From Thermoplasmatota archaeon (GTDB lineage Archaea > Thermoplasmatota > JAQUQK01), in contig JAQUQK010000004.1 in the NCBI GenBank assembly GCA_028716125.1, positions 1-5,389 on the forward strand: DNA of 5,389 nucleotides, in the 5' to 3' direction. Each line of letters opens with the position of its first letter. Within the stretch, counting starts at the first letter, position 1. Under the pieces are notes generated by a model, which did no database searches, had not been told where the DNA came from, and saw only the letters and a program-made list of their open reading frames with translations. The position numbers and the translations under genes were made by a program. This document shows positions 1 through 5,389 of the stretch, in pieces.

Positions 1-686
1 TGAGGGGGCAGGCGCTAGCGTTCGGATTCAAGGACGCATTCGCATATCCGGGATTCGTAAAGGCCTACATACGCCCGATGTTCTGCGAGGGGAGGGGGCC
101 GTTCCGCTGGCTTGCGCTAACTGGCGAGGCAAAAGACATTCTAAAGACAGACAAAAAAGTGCTTGAGATGTTCCCTGAGAATGAAATATTGCGCAACTGG
201 ATAACACTGGCAGAGAAGCACCTGCCTTGGGAAGGACTTCCGGCAAGGGTTTGCTGGCTTGGATATGGCGAAAGGGATAAATTTGCGCTTGCACTTAACG
301 AAATGGTTCGAAAAGGCGAAATCGGCCCGGTTGCGATAACGCGCGACCATCTTGATTGCGGAAGTGTTGCGTCGCCGAACAGAGAAACGGAAGGAATGAA
401 GGACGGCACTGACGCTGTTGCGGATTGGCCTTTGCTGAACGCACTTGTCAACTGTGCTGCTGGCGCGGATTCCGTCCACATCCATAATGGCGGAGGAGTT
501 GGAATCGGATATTCAACACACGCCGGAATGGTCGTAGTGTGCGATGGCTCAAAAGAGGCGGATGAAAGAATTGCTCGCGTCTTCAAAACCGACCCTGGAA
601 TGGGGGTGGCTCGCCACTGCGATGCGGGATACGAAGAGGCAAAGGAAGTCGCAAAGAAGAAAGGCGTCAAAATTCCTTTCCTCTGA
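1..686 (+). CDS. hutU: urocanate hydratase (urocanase), C-terminal part, 5' end outside window
   Basis: Urocanase adds water to urocanate to give 4-imidazolone-5-propionate, the second step of histidine degradation, using tightly bound NAD+ in the cytoplasm. The reading frame is open from base 3 to the TGA at 684-686, giving about 227 residues, roughly the last 40% of a family that is usually about 550-560 residues long. The first in-window ATG (78) lies inside conserved sequence (YIRPMFCEGRGPFRW), so it is not the true start. Urocanase hallmarks seen in order are FCEGRGPFRW, the GLPARVCW block, RDHLDCGSVASPNRET, DWPLLNALVN, HNGGGVGIGYSTHAGM and DPGMGVARHCDAGYEEA. The cysteine of ARVCW (codon 252-254) fits, by distance from the C-terminus, the active-site Cys410 of the Pseudomonas putida enzyme. 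The usual HHGGGVG reads HNGGGVG here. The C-terminus looks complete and the frame intact. Other hut genes, if present, lie upstream. A T-rich tract follows, so it is probably not cotranscribed with the sugar genes. The family call is very secure. Confidence 0.97.
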   Translation, partial: RGQALAFGFKDAFAYPGFVKAYIRPMFCEGRGPFRWLALTGEAKDILKTDKKVLEMFPENEILRNWITLAEKHLPWEGLPARVCWLGYGERDKFALALNEMVRKGEIGPVAITRDHLDCGSVASPNRETEGMKDGTDAVADWPLLNALVNCAAGADSVHIHNGGGVGIGYSTHAGMVVVCDGSKEADERIARVFKTDPGMGVARHCDAGYEEAKEVAKKKGVKIPFL

Positions 687-689
687 TTG

Positions 690-711
690 CCTTTCTCCAT
701 TTTCTTGTTTT
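690..711 (+). terminator. possible T-rich archaeal-type terminator after hutU
   Basis: Four bases after the hutU stop begins a pyrimidine tract with runs TTT, TTTT, TT and TTTT; 14 of the 21 bases at 691-711 are T on the sense strand. No convincing GC-rich stem precedes it. Archaeal RNA polymerase can terminate on T-rich non-template sequence without a hairpin, so this is a reasonable terminator if the host is archaeal. In a bacterium it would be a weak candidate. A second, shorter T/C stretch lies at 736-748. Confidence 0.45.
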
Positions 712-720
712 CGGCCCAGA

Positions 721-728
721 TTTATAAA
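721..728 (+). promoter_or_regulatory. TATA box candidate (TTTATAAA), distal
   Basis: TTTATAAA matches the archaeal TATA consensus (TTTAWATA-like) and lies in the A/T-rich gap between hutU and the lipoprotein genes. Transcription would start about 25-27 bases downstream, near 750, leaving a leader of about 50 bases before the ATG at 803. No clear purine-rich BRE precedes it (CCCAGA). It is the better consensus match of two candidates, but the longer leader makes its role uncertain. Confidence 0.45.
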
Positions 729-759
729 CTTACAATCCCCTCTCTTTTGGCCAGTGTAC

Positions 760-768
760 TATAAAATA
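760..768 (+). promoter_or_regulatory. TATA box candidate (TATAAAATA), proximal
   Basis: TATAAAATA is centred near 764, so an archaeal start site would be expected near 789-791. That leaves a leader of about 12 bases holding only the Shine-Dalgarno-like GAGTGA before the ATG at 803, a common archaeal arrangement. Read as a bacterial -10 box (TATAAAAT), it has no recognisable -35 hexamer at the proper distance (CCCTCT region). One or both TATA elements could drive the mutarotase-GH2 unit. Confidence 0.45.
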
Positions 769-791
769 TAACTATCTGGTTCAGATTCGTA

Positions 792-797
792 GAGTGA
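792..797 (+). promoter_or_regulatory. weak ribosome binding site for the mutarotase-like gene
   Basis: GAGTGA, with GTGA at 794-797, is partly complementary to the 3' end of 16S rRNA (consensus AGGAGGTGA) and sits 5 bases before the ATG at 803. It supports that start, which also yields a complete signal peptide. It is clearly weaker than the site in front of the downstream GH2 gene. Confidence 0.5.
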
Positions 798-802
798 CAT
801 AA

Positions 803-2266
803 ATGAAAAACTGCATTTCCGCGTTGGCGATTTCAGGCATGTTTTTGATTGCGATTTTCAGCGGATGCGTTGGGAATAATGCGAATTTCCAGAATGGGGG
901 GCGAAAGGCGGTGCTTATAGAATACAACTACCCGGCGCAGGCTCCGCCAGTTGCAAGCGTTGCTTCGAGCACGGGCACGGATTGCAAATTGACAGAAACC
1001 ATCGTCCAGGGCGACGACCCGATAGACGCATACGTTTTGGAAAATGAATATCTATATCTAACACTAATGCAAGGCTGGGGCGCAAAGGTTTACCAGTGTA
1101 TTTTCAAGCCGACCGGACACGATTTTGCATGGAAGAACGACTATGCTCGCCTGCTTGACCCGACGCAGAAAGAAGGGCGCGAAGGACTTATCTGGCAGGA
1201 ATACGAAATCGGCGGCTTTGATGACTGCCTGCCGACTGTAGGGGGATGCAACTGGAACGGAAGATACATACCCGACCACGGCGAGGCTTGGCTTGACGTA
1301 TGGACAGTTACAGATGTGCAAAATAATGCAAACTCTGTTTCAGTAAAGATGTCTTGCACGCTCGAATCCTCTCCTTTCACTATTGAGAAAACCTTGACCC
1401 TTTTCAGGGGCGAATCCAGATACTTGCGCCACTACAAAATCACGAACATCGGCAATTCAACCGAGGAATTCATGTGGGCCGACCACGCAAGCATAAACCC
1501 CGGCGGAGACACGAATGAAGGCGACAGAATTTACCTGCCGACCGGCACCGGGCTTATGGTCTATGCGTCCAATGGCGACAGGATGGGCGAGCGCGGAGAC
1601 ATGGTTTCCTGGCCGATTGCAAATACGGCAAACGGCGAAACTGTGGACTTGAGCGTTCTTGGGCCCAACAATCTGATGACTTATGAAAAATACTTCACGC
1701 TTCCATTGAGCGAGGGCTGGGTTGCGGCTGCCGACCCTGTCACGACGGAAGCGCTCGCGTTCACATGGCCGGTAAGCGCAATGCCATATGCCGGAGTGTG
1801 GATAAGCCAGGGAGGCCACCGCGGATATTCCCAGATTGCGCTTGAGGCAACGAATGCATGGGGCGACTGCTTGAACGAGTCTGTTGAGCGGTTTGGAAAA
1901 TACGGAAGCCTTGATGCCGGAAAGTCGCTGGAATTTGACATCTGGACTAGCGTTTGCGGCGGAATAGACAACGTAGCGCGTGTAACACCTGCAGGAACTT
2001 ACATCCAGAAAGCGATAGCAATCGAGAATTCGATGATTGTTGGAGAAATAAGCGCGCCAGTGGCCGGAACGATTGAAATCGTTTACGCGCCGCTGTCAAG
2101 CCTGCCGCTTCCTGTGCCTGTTGAATATACTGTGACCACAATAAACGCCGACCCGAGAAGTGCGGCTGCAATCTCCACAGATGCGTCGCTCCCCGGAACA
2201 TACACGGTTACGCTTAATGGCGGATACGGCCAGGACCCGGAAATACTTGCAGTTCTGGAGGTGTGA
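803..2266 (+). CDS. secreted aldose 1-epimerase (galactose mutarotase)-like lipoprotein
   Basis: This 487-residue protein probably interconverts the alpha and beta anomers of an aldose, or at least binds a sugar, outside the membrane. Residues 1-21 form a lipoprotein signal (MKN, hydrophobic core, FSG before Cys22). A short Pro/Ala/Ser-rich linker follows, and the beta-sandwich mutarotase domain spans about 75-395. Family-like motifs are GGFDDCLPTVGG (137-148), PDHGE with His159 and Glu161, MWADHASINPGG with His228, and WISQGG followed by IALEAT with Glu348. By order and spacing, His159, His228 and Glu348 fit the two active-site histidines and catalytic base of galactose mutarotase, although the usual EP after the glutamate's preceding residue is EA here. 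About 90 extra residues at the C-terminus look like a small beta-sandwich of unknown role. At 487 residues it is longer than typical cytosolic GalM (about 340). It sits 2 bases upstream of the GH2 gene and is probably cotranscribed. Catalysis and substrate are inferred; the fold call is fairly secure. Confidence 0.8.
   Translation: MKNCISALAISGMFLIAIFSGCVGNNANFQNGGRKAVLIEYNYPAQAPPVASVASSTGTDCKLTETIVQGDDPIDAYVLENEYLYLTLMQGWGAKVYQCIFKPTGHDFAWKNDYARLLDPTQKEGREGLIWQEYEIGGFDDCLPTVGGCNWNGRYIPDHGEAWLDVWTVTDVQNNANSVSVKMSCTLESSPFTIEKTLTLFRGESRYLRHYKITNIGNSTEEFMWADHASINPGGDTNEGDRIYLPTGTGLMVYASNGDRMGERGDMVSWPIANTANGETVDLSVLGPNNLMTYEKYFTLPLSEGWVAAADPVTTEALAFTWPVSAMPYAGVWISQGGHRGYSQIALEATNAWGDCLNESVERFGKYGSLDAGKSLEFDIWTSVCGGIDNVARVTPAGTYIQKAIAIENSMIVGEISAPVAGTIEIVYAPLSSLPLPVPVEYTVTTINADPRSAAAISTDASLPGTYTVTLNGGYGQDPEILAVLEV
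2257..2263 (+). promoter_or_regulatory. strong Shine-Dalgarno site deciding the GH2 start
   Basis: GGAGGTG lies within the last codons of the upstream gene and ends 5 bases before the ATG at 2269, ideal spacing. The in-frame GTG at 2263 overlaps the Shine-Dalgarno itself and cannot be a sensible start, so the GH2 protein begins at 2269. The location suggests translation of the GH2 gene is coupled to that of the mutarotase-like gene. Confidence 0.85.
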
Positions 2267-2268
2267 AA

Positions 2269-5214
2269 ATGAAGAAGATGATTTCCATTACCGCGGTTGG
2301 ATTTATGGTTTTGGGGGCTTTTGCCGGATGCTTCAGCCTGCCGCCGGACGAGACGAAAAATATGCAGGATTCGATTTCGTCATTTATTCTTGAAGATTTC
2401 AACCACGATGCAATTCCAAAGCCGGAGCATCCCCGTCCCGATTTCCAGCGCGAGAACTGGCTTAACCTGAACGGCGTCTGGGATTTTGATTTCGACCCAA
2501 TGAGTACTGGCGAGACTGAAGGATGGCAGAACCCGGGTACGCATGCATTTTCGCAGGTAATCACCGTTCCTTTCTGCTGGGAATCTGCGGCTTCCGGCCT
2601 TGAGCCTTATTTCAGTGGAGAATATCCCACATACTATGCCATGCAGAATCCGACGTACATGGGCTCCGCCTGGTACCAGCGCACGGTTTCGGTCCCTGAA
2701 GAATGGGCGGGGTCAAGCGTTCTTTTGAAATTCGGCGCAGTCGACTGGGAATGCAAGATATGGATTGATGGAAATCTCGCAGGCCAGCATGTCGGCGGCT
2801 ATTCCGCTTTTGAAATTGACATAACGCAGTACGTTTCGGCTGGCAAGGATTTCACGCTAACTTTGAAGGCAACGGACCCGAGTGACTCTAATCCCGAAAT
2901 ACCGCGCGGAAAGCAGGGCGGGCTTTGGTACATCCGCTGCAGCGGAATTTGGCAGACCGCTTATCTTGAGGCGTGCCCGAGCGATTGCAGGATTTCAGGA
3001 ATTACAATCACCACTGACATTGACAACTCTACTGCAAATTTCGAAATTGCGCATTTCGGCGGAACTTCTATCAGGGTGACAGCAAAGTCGCCGAGCGGAA
3101 AAGTGTTTGTAGCCGAAGAGAAAATATATGGTGCAGATGTGGCCACGAAAGTAAAACTCCAAATTCAAGACCCGGAATTATGGTCGCCGGATGCGCCGAA
3201 CCTTTACGATGCTGTTGTGGAATTGCTTGGCGGAAACTCGCCAGATGCAGTAAAGACCTATTTTGGAATGAGGAAAATTGAGGCGAAATGGGCGCCCGGC
3301 CATTCGCCGCAGGACACGCAGGACGTGAAGGAGCAGTACAAGTACATCTACCTGAACGGCGAGCCAATCTATCTGCGCGGCCTTCTCGACCAGTCATACA
3401 ACCCATGGGGAATCTACACATACGTCACGGAAAATGACCTGAAATACGACATAGAGAAAATGAAAGGGCTCGGATTCAACTACCTGCGTATCCACATAAA
3501 GGCGGACGAGCCGCGCAGACTCTACTGGGCAGACAAGCTTGGAATGTTGATAATGCAGGACATGCCTTGCTTTGATATGTTCGGGCCAAACCTCGCGAGC
3601 GTCGGCGGAAGGGAGAACTGGGAGCTCACGATGCGCGACACGATAACGCGCGACCGCAACCACCCCTGCATTTTCTCGTGGATCCTTTTCAATGAGAATT
3701 GGGGGATAATAACGCCGCTTCCGGCATATATGAACACGGACGTGCAGAACTGGATGATCCAGATGTACAACACGGCGAGATCACTTGACCCGACAAGGCT
3801 TATAGAGGACAATTCCGCGATAGTCTATACCTATGATTACGCGAATACGCCCGCTGGCGGATGGCACACAAACTCAACAGACATATTTTCCTGGCACTTC
3901 TACATAAACGACTACGCAACTGCGAAAAATCATATAACGGACGTCGTTGAGAACGCATACGCTGGCTCCACGTGGGGCTGCGTTTATGGCGCTACCCAGC
4001 AGGCCGACCCGCTGATGAATAGCGAGTACGGCGGGATTGGATGCGCCGACGGCAACAAGGATGTTTCATGGTGCTTCAAGTACCTGACTACTGAATTGCG
4101 CTTGCGCTCAAAGATATGCGGATTCTTGTATACTGAAGTGACGGACGTCGAATGGGAGCATAATGGGATTTTGCGCTACGATCGGTCCGCGAAGGATTTC
4201 GGATACGAGGCGTTCGGATGCACGCTTTCCGATTTCACAGGCGCGGATTTCCTTGCGCTTGATGATGCCCCCGGAGTGCGAGTGTCGCCCGGAACCAAGA
4301 TAACCGCGCATCCTTATTTCAGCAAATATTCAGATAGCGAAGCAAGAAGCGGAACGATGAAATGGACTCTTAGCGCCACTAATTCACTTGGCGAGCAGAT
4401 GGGCATTATTGCAAACGGCGAGACGCCAGTAGAGTTCGTGCAATATTCAGTCACAAAGCTGCCAGAAATTAGCACAACTCTTCCAGGCGAGACGTGCCTT
4501 GCCACGCTGCTTGTTTGGATCGAGAGCGACGGAAAAATAATCGGGCGCAACTACCTGAATTATCACGCATATTCTCCTGCGGAGGCGGTTTCCAAAAAGG
4601 ACGGCAAGACAATATTAACGTTCAACCCTGGTTCTTACAGCGATTCTTCGTGGAACGATGCTGGCCCGAAATCATCTTCGGACAGCTCACTTTCGCTCCC
4701 GCTCCCAGTCGCCACGCCTGCAATCCCGATTCCGAGTATGAGCGGAGCCAGCGGAACCGTCTGGGGCTACGACAGCGGGTTCTTTGAGTACTCGCTTGCA
4801 CTTCCGTCCGAAGTCCAGGCAAATGCGCTGAATTCAATAACAATCTTGCTTGAAGCATCTGCGGCATACGGCGATTTCAATTACCAGACCGATGAGGCAA
4901 GGCACCAGACGGAAATGACGGTTAAGGCAAACGGATTTGAAGTTGGGGAAGCCATTCTATCCGATGCCTCTGCAGATGCGAGAGGCGCATTGTCTTACAT
5001 AACGACGACGAGCGGCGGCTTATGTGGATCTTACGGAAGCTTGGTAGAGATTACAATAGATGGCGAAAAATTGGAAGTTGTAAAGAATTCGCTTTCATCC
5101 AGGCTGACCTTGCGCTTTGAAGTGAACGGCGACCCTGCTTTCTGCAACGGCCTGCGCATCTACGACGAACTCAATGGCGCGTATCCGATGAATCCAACAG
5201 TAATATTCGAGTGA
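2269..5214 (+). CDS. surface glycoside hydrolase family 2 lipoprotein (beta-glycosidase)
   Basis: This 981-residue enzyme should cleave beta-linked sugars with a retaining mechanism at the cell surface. Residues 1-20 are a lipoprotein signal ending AFAG before Cys21. Domains in order are: a GH2 sugar-binding jelly roll (about 50-235) with LNGVWDFDFD, VPFCWES, AWYQRTV and the GGLWYIRCSGIWQTAYLE block; an Ig-like domain (about 240-338); the TIM barrel (about 340-655) with YLNGEPIYLRG and NYLRIH (His409); a beta-sandwich (about 665-790); a Ser/Pro-rich linker (about 800-827); and a C-terminal beta-rich domain ending YPMNPTVIFE, as in other long GH2 proteins. The acid/base is Glu476 in FNENWG, where many relatives have FNESWG, and the nucleophile is Glu586 in NSEYGG; both are intact. 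The mature protein has 15 cysteines besides Cys21. ATG 2269 is preferred to GTG 2263 because of the GGAGGTG site. Galactosidase, glucuronidase, mannosidase or another activity is possible; the family is certain, the substrate unknown. Confidence 0.95.
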   Translation: MKKMISITAVGFMVLGAFAGCFSLPPDETKNMQDSISSFILEDFNHDAIPKPEHPRPDFQRENWLNLNGVWDFDFDPMSTGETEGWQNPGTHAFSQVITVPFCWESAASGLEPYFSGEYPTYYAMQNPTYMGSAWYQRTVSVPEEWAGSSVLLKFGAVDWECKIWIDGNLAGQHVGGYSAFEIDITQYVSAGKDFTLTLKATDPSDSNPEIPRGKQGGLWYIRCSGIWQTAYLEACPSDCRISGITITTDIDNSTANFEIAHFGGTSIRVTAKSPSGKVFVAEEKIYGADVATKVKLQIQDPELWSPDAPNLYDAVVELLGGNSPDAVKTYFGMRKIEAKWAPGHSPQDTQDVKEQYKYIYLNGEPIYLRGLLDQSYNPWGIYTYVTENDLKYDIEKMKGLGFNYLRIHIKADEPRRLYWADKLGMLIMQDMPCFDMFGPNLASVGGRENWELTMRDTITRDRNHPCIFSWILFNENWGIITPLPAYMNTDVQNWMIQMYNTARSLDPTRLIEDNSAIVYTYDYANTPAGGWHTNSTDIFSWHFYINDYATAKNHITDVVENAYAGSTWGCVYGATQQADPLMNSEYGGIGCADGNKDVSWCFKYLTTELRLRSKICGFLYTEVTDVEWEHNGILRYDRSAKDFGYEAFGCTLSDFTGADFLALDDAPGVRVSPGTKITAHPYFSKYSDSEARSGTMKWTLSATNSLGEQMGIIANGETPVEFVQYSVTKLPEISTTLPGETCLATLLVWIESDGKIIGRNYLNYHAYSPAEAVSKKDGKTILTFNPGSYSDSSWNDAGPKSSSDSSLSLPLPVATPAIPIPSMSGASGTVWGYDSGFFEYSLALPSEVQANALNSITILLEASAAYGDFNYQTDEARHQTEMTVKANGFEVGEAILSDASADARGALSYITTTSGGLCGSYGSLVEITIDGEKLEVVKNSLSSRLTLRFEVNGDPAFCNGLRIYDELNGAYPMNPTVIFE

Positions 5215-5226
5215 GCGCACCTAGAA
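5215..5226. other. 12-base convergent intergenic gap
   Basis: Only 12 bases (GCGCACCTAGAA) separate the stop of the GH2 gene from the stop of the opposing minus-strand gene. No hairpin terminator fits here, so the transcript ends of the two genes probably overlap. Confidence 0.8.
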
Positions 5227-5389
5227 CTACAATGGCTCGGCTGCGCCCCTGGCTATGAAGAACACTGCTGCGAATTCGGGCACTTCTGTTTCTCCTTCTT
5301 TCAATGAGAATTGCTCACCGCCCAATTTTACTTTCATCGGCTTTTTGACTTTTATTTTGACAGGATTTGCCGAGAATGCAACAGTATCG
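5227..5389 (-). CDS. C-terminal end of a minus-strand gene; GINS B-domain-like tail (tentative)
   Basis: Reading the minus strand from base 5388 gives 53 open codons ending in TAG (5227-5229 on the + strand, CTA); the start lies beyond the window. The peptide begins DTVAFSANPVKIKVKKPMKV and continues with GGEQFSLKEGETEVPEFA and ARGAAEPL. Alternating beta-type segments, balanced charged residues and codon use like the neighbours make it look like real coding sequence, not a chance frame. The pattern V-x-V, then a G-x-x-x-x-L-K-x-G-[ED] turn, V/L-P-x-x-x-A, a hydrophobic stretch and x-R-G-x-A-E resembles the C-terminal B-domain of archaeal GINS subunits (Gins51/Gins15 type), part of the CMG replicative helicase complex. 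The resemblance is from memory of the family pattern over about 45 residues; another small beta-barrel domain is possible. That it is a gene end is fairly likely; the GINS identity is a hypothesis. Confidence 0.5.
   Translation of the reverse strand, partial: DTVAFSANPVKIKVKKPMKVKLGGEQFSLKEGETEVPEFAAVFFIARGAAEPL
5284..5301 (+). terminator. possible T-rich termination region for the GH2 transcript, inside the convergent gene
   Basis: About 70 bases past the GH2 stop the + strand has a pyrimidine tract with 12 T in 18 bases. It lies inside the opposing coding sequence, where it corresponds to the Lys-Glu-Gly-Glu-Thr-Glu stretch, so it may exist for coding reasons only. It is noted because no terminator is found in the 12-base gap. 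Confidence 0.2.

Noticed and set aside
334..348. A 15-base word (CGATAACGCGCGACC) repeated at 3641-3655
   Set aside because: Both copies encode Ile-Thr-Arg-Asp in frame inside unrelated conserved proteins; the match is explained by the shared tetrapeptide and codon preference.
78..686. A complete short gene starting at ATG 78
   Set aside because: The frame is open upstream to the window edge with conserved urocanase sequence before the ATG, so this is an internal methionine of a gene cut by the window.
65..700. 211-residue minus-strand open frame across the hutU fragment
   Set aside because: It is an antisense shadow of hutU, whose + strand frame carries unmistakable urocanase motifs over the same bases. 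The antisense protein is Ser/Pro-rich with no recognisable domain.
760..767. Bacterial sigma-70 -10 box (TATAAAAT)
   Set aside because: No -35-like hexamer lies 16-18 bases upstream, and the archaeal TATA reading fits the distance to the start codon. It would be reconsidered if the contig proved bacterial.
4494..4787. 97-residue + strand frame inside the GH2 gene, and the minus-strand frames across both sugar genes
   Set aside because: These overlap continuous GH2 or mutarotase coding sequence, have no Shine-Dalgarno or domain pattern, and look like chance frames.
5211..5220. Short inverted element GTG-AGCG-CAC as a terminator hairpin
   Set aside because: The stem would be only 3 base pairs and it has no following T run.

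Overview
The window carries two complete genes and two genes cut by its edges. Layout: the 3' end of a urocanate hydratase gene (hutU, + strand, 1-686); a 116-base intergenic region with a T-rich tract and two TATA-like elements; a two-gene + strand unit encoding an aldose-1-epimerase-like lipoprotein (803-2266) and a large glycoside hydrolase family 2 lipoprotein (2269-5214); and, 12 bases further on, the 3' end of a convergent minus-strand gene (5227-5389) whose C-terminus resembles the small B-domain of archaeal GINS proteins. No RNA gene, mobile element, CRISPR array or long repeat was seen.

The organism looks archaeal, but this is an inference of moderate strength. Supporting signs are the TTTATAAA and TATAAAATA elements upstream of the carbohydrate unit with no matching bacterial -35 box, the T-rich (non-hairpin) sequence after hutU, the GGAGGTG Shine-Dalgarno sequence, frequent ATA isoleucine codons in all genes, and the possible GINS fragment. 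Both complete proteins have a lipobox-type signal peptide, which occurs in bacteria and in many archaea, so it does not decide the matter. No lineage can be named from this sequence alone.

Functionally, the two complete genes are best read as a surface sugar-processing pair. Both proteins are predicted to be exported and anchored through a cysteine after the signal peptide. The GH2 enzyme has both catalytic glutamates and would release a sugar with retention of its anomeric configuration. The neighbouring mutarotase-like protein has the two histidines and one glutamate expected for a galactose-mutarotase-type active site and could equilibrate the released anomer. The two genes lie 2 bases apart and are probably translated from one message. 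hutU belongs to histidine degradation and seems to be a separate transcription unit. The natural substrate of the GH2 enzyme cannot be deduced from the sequence.
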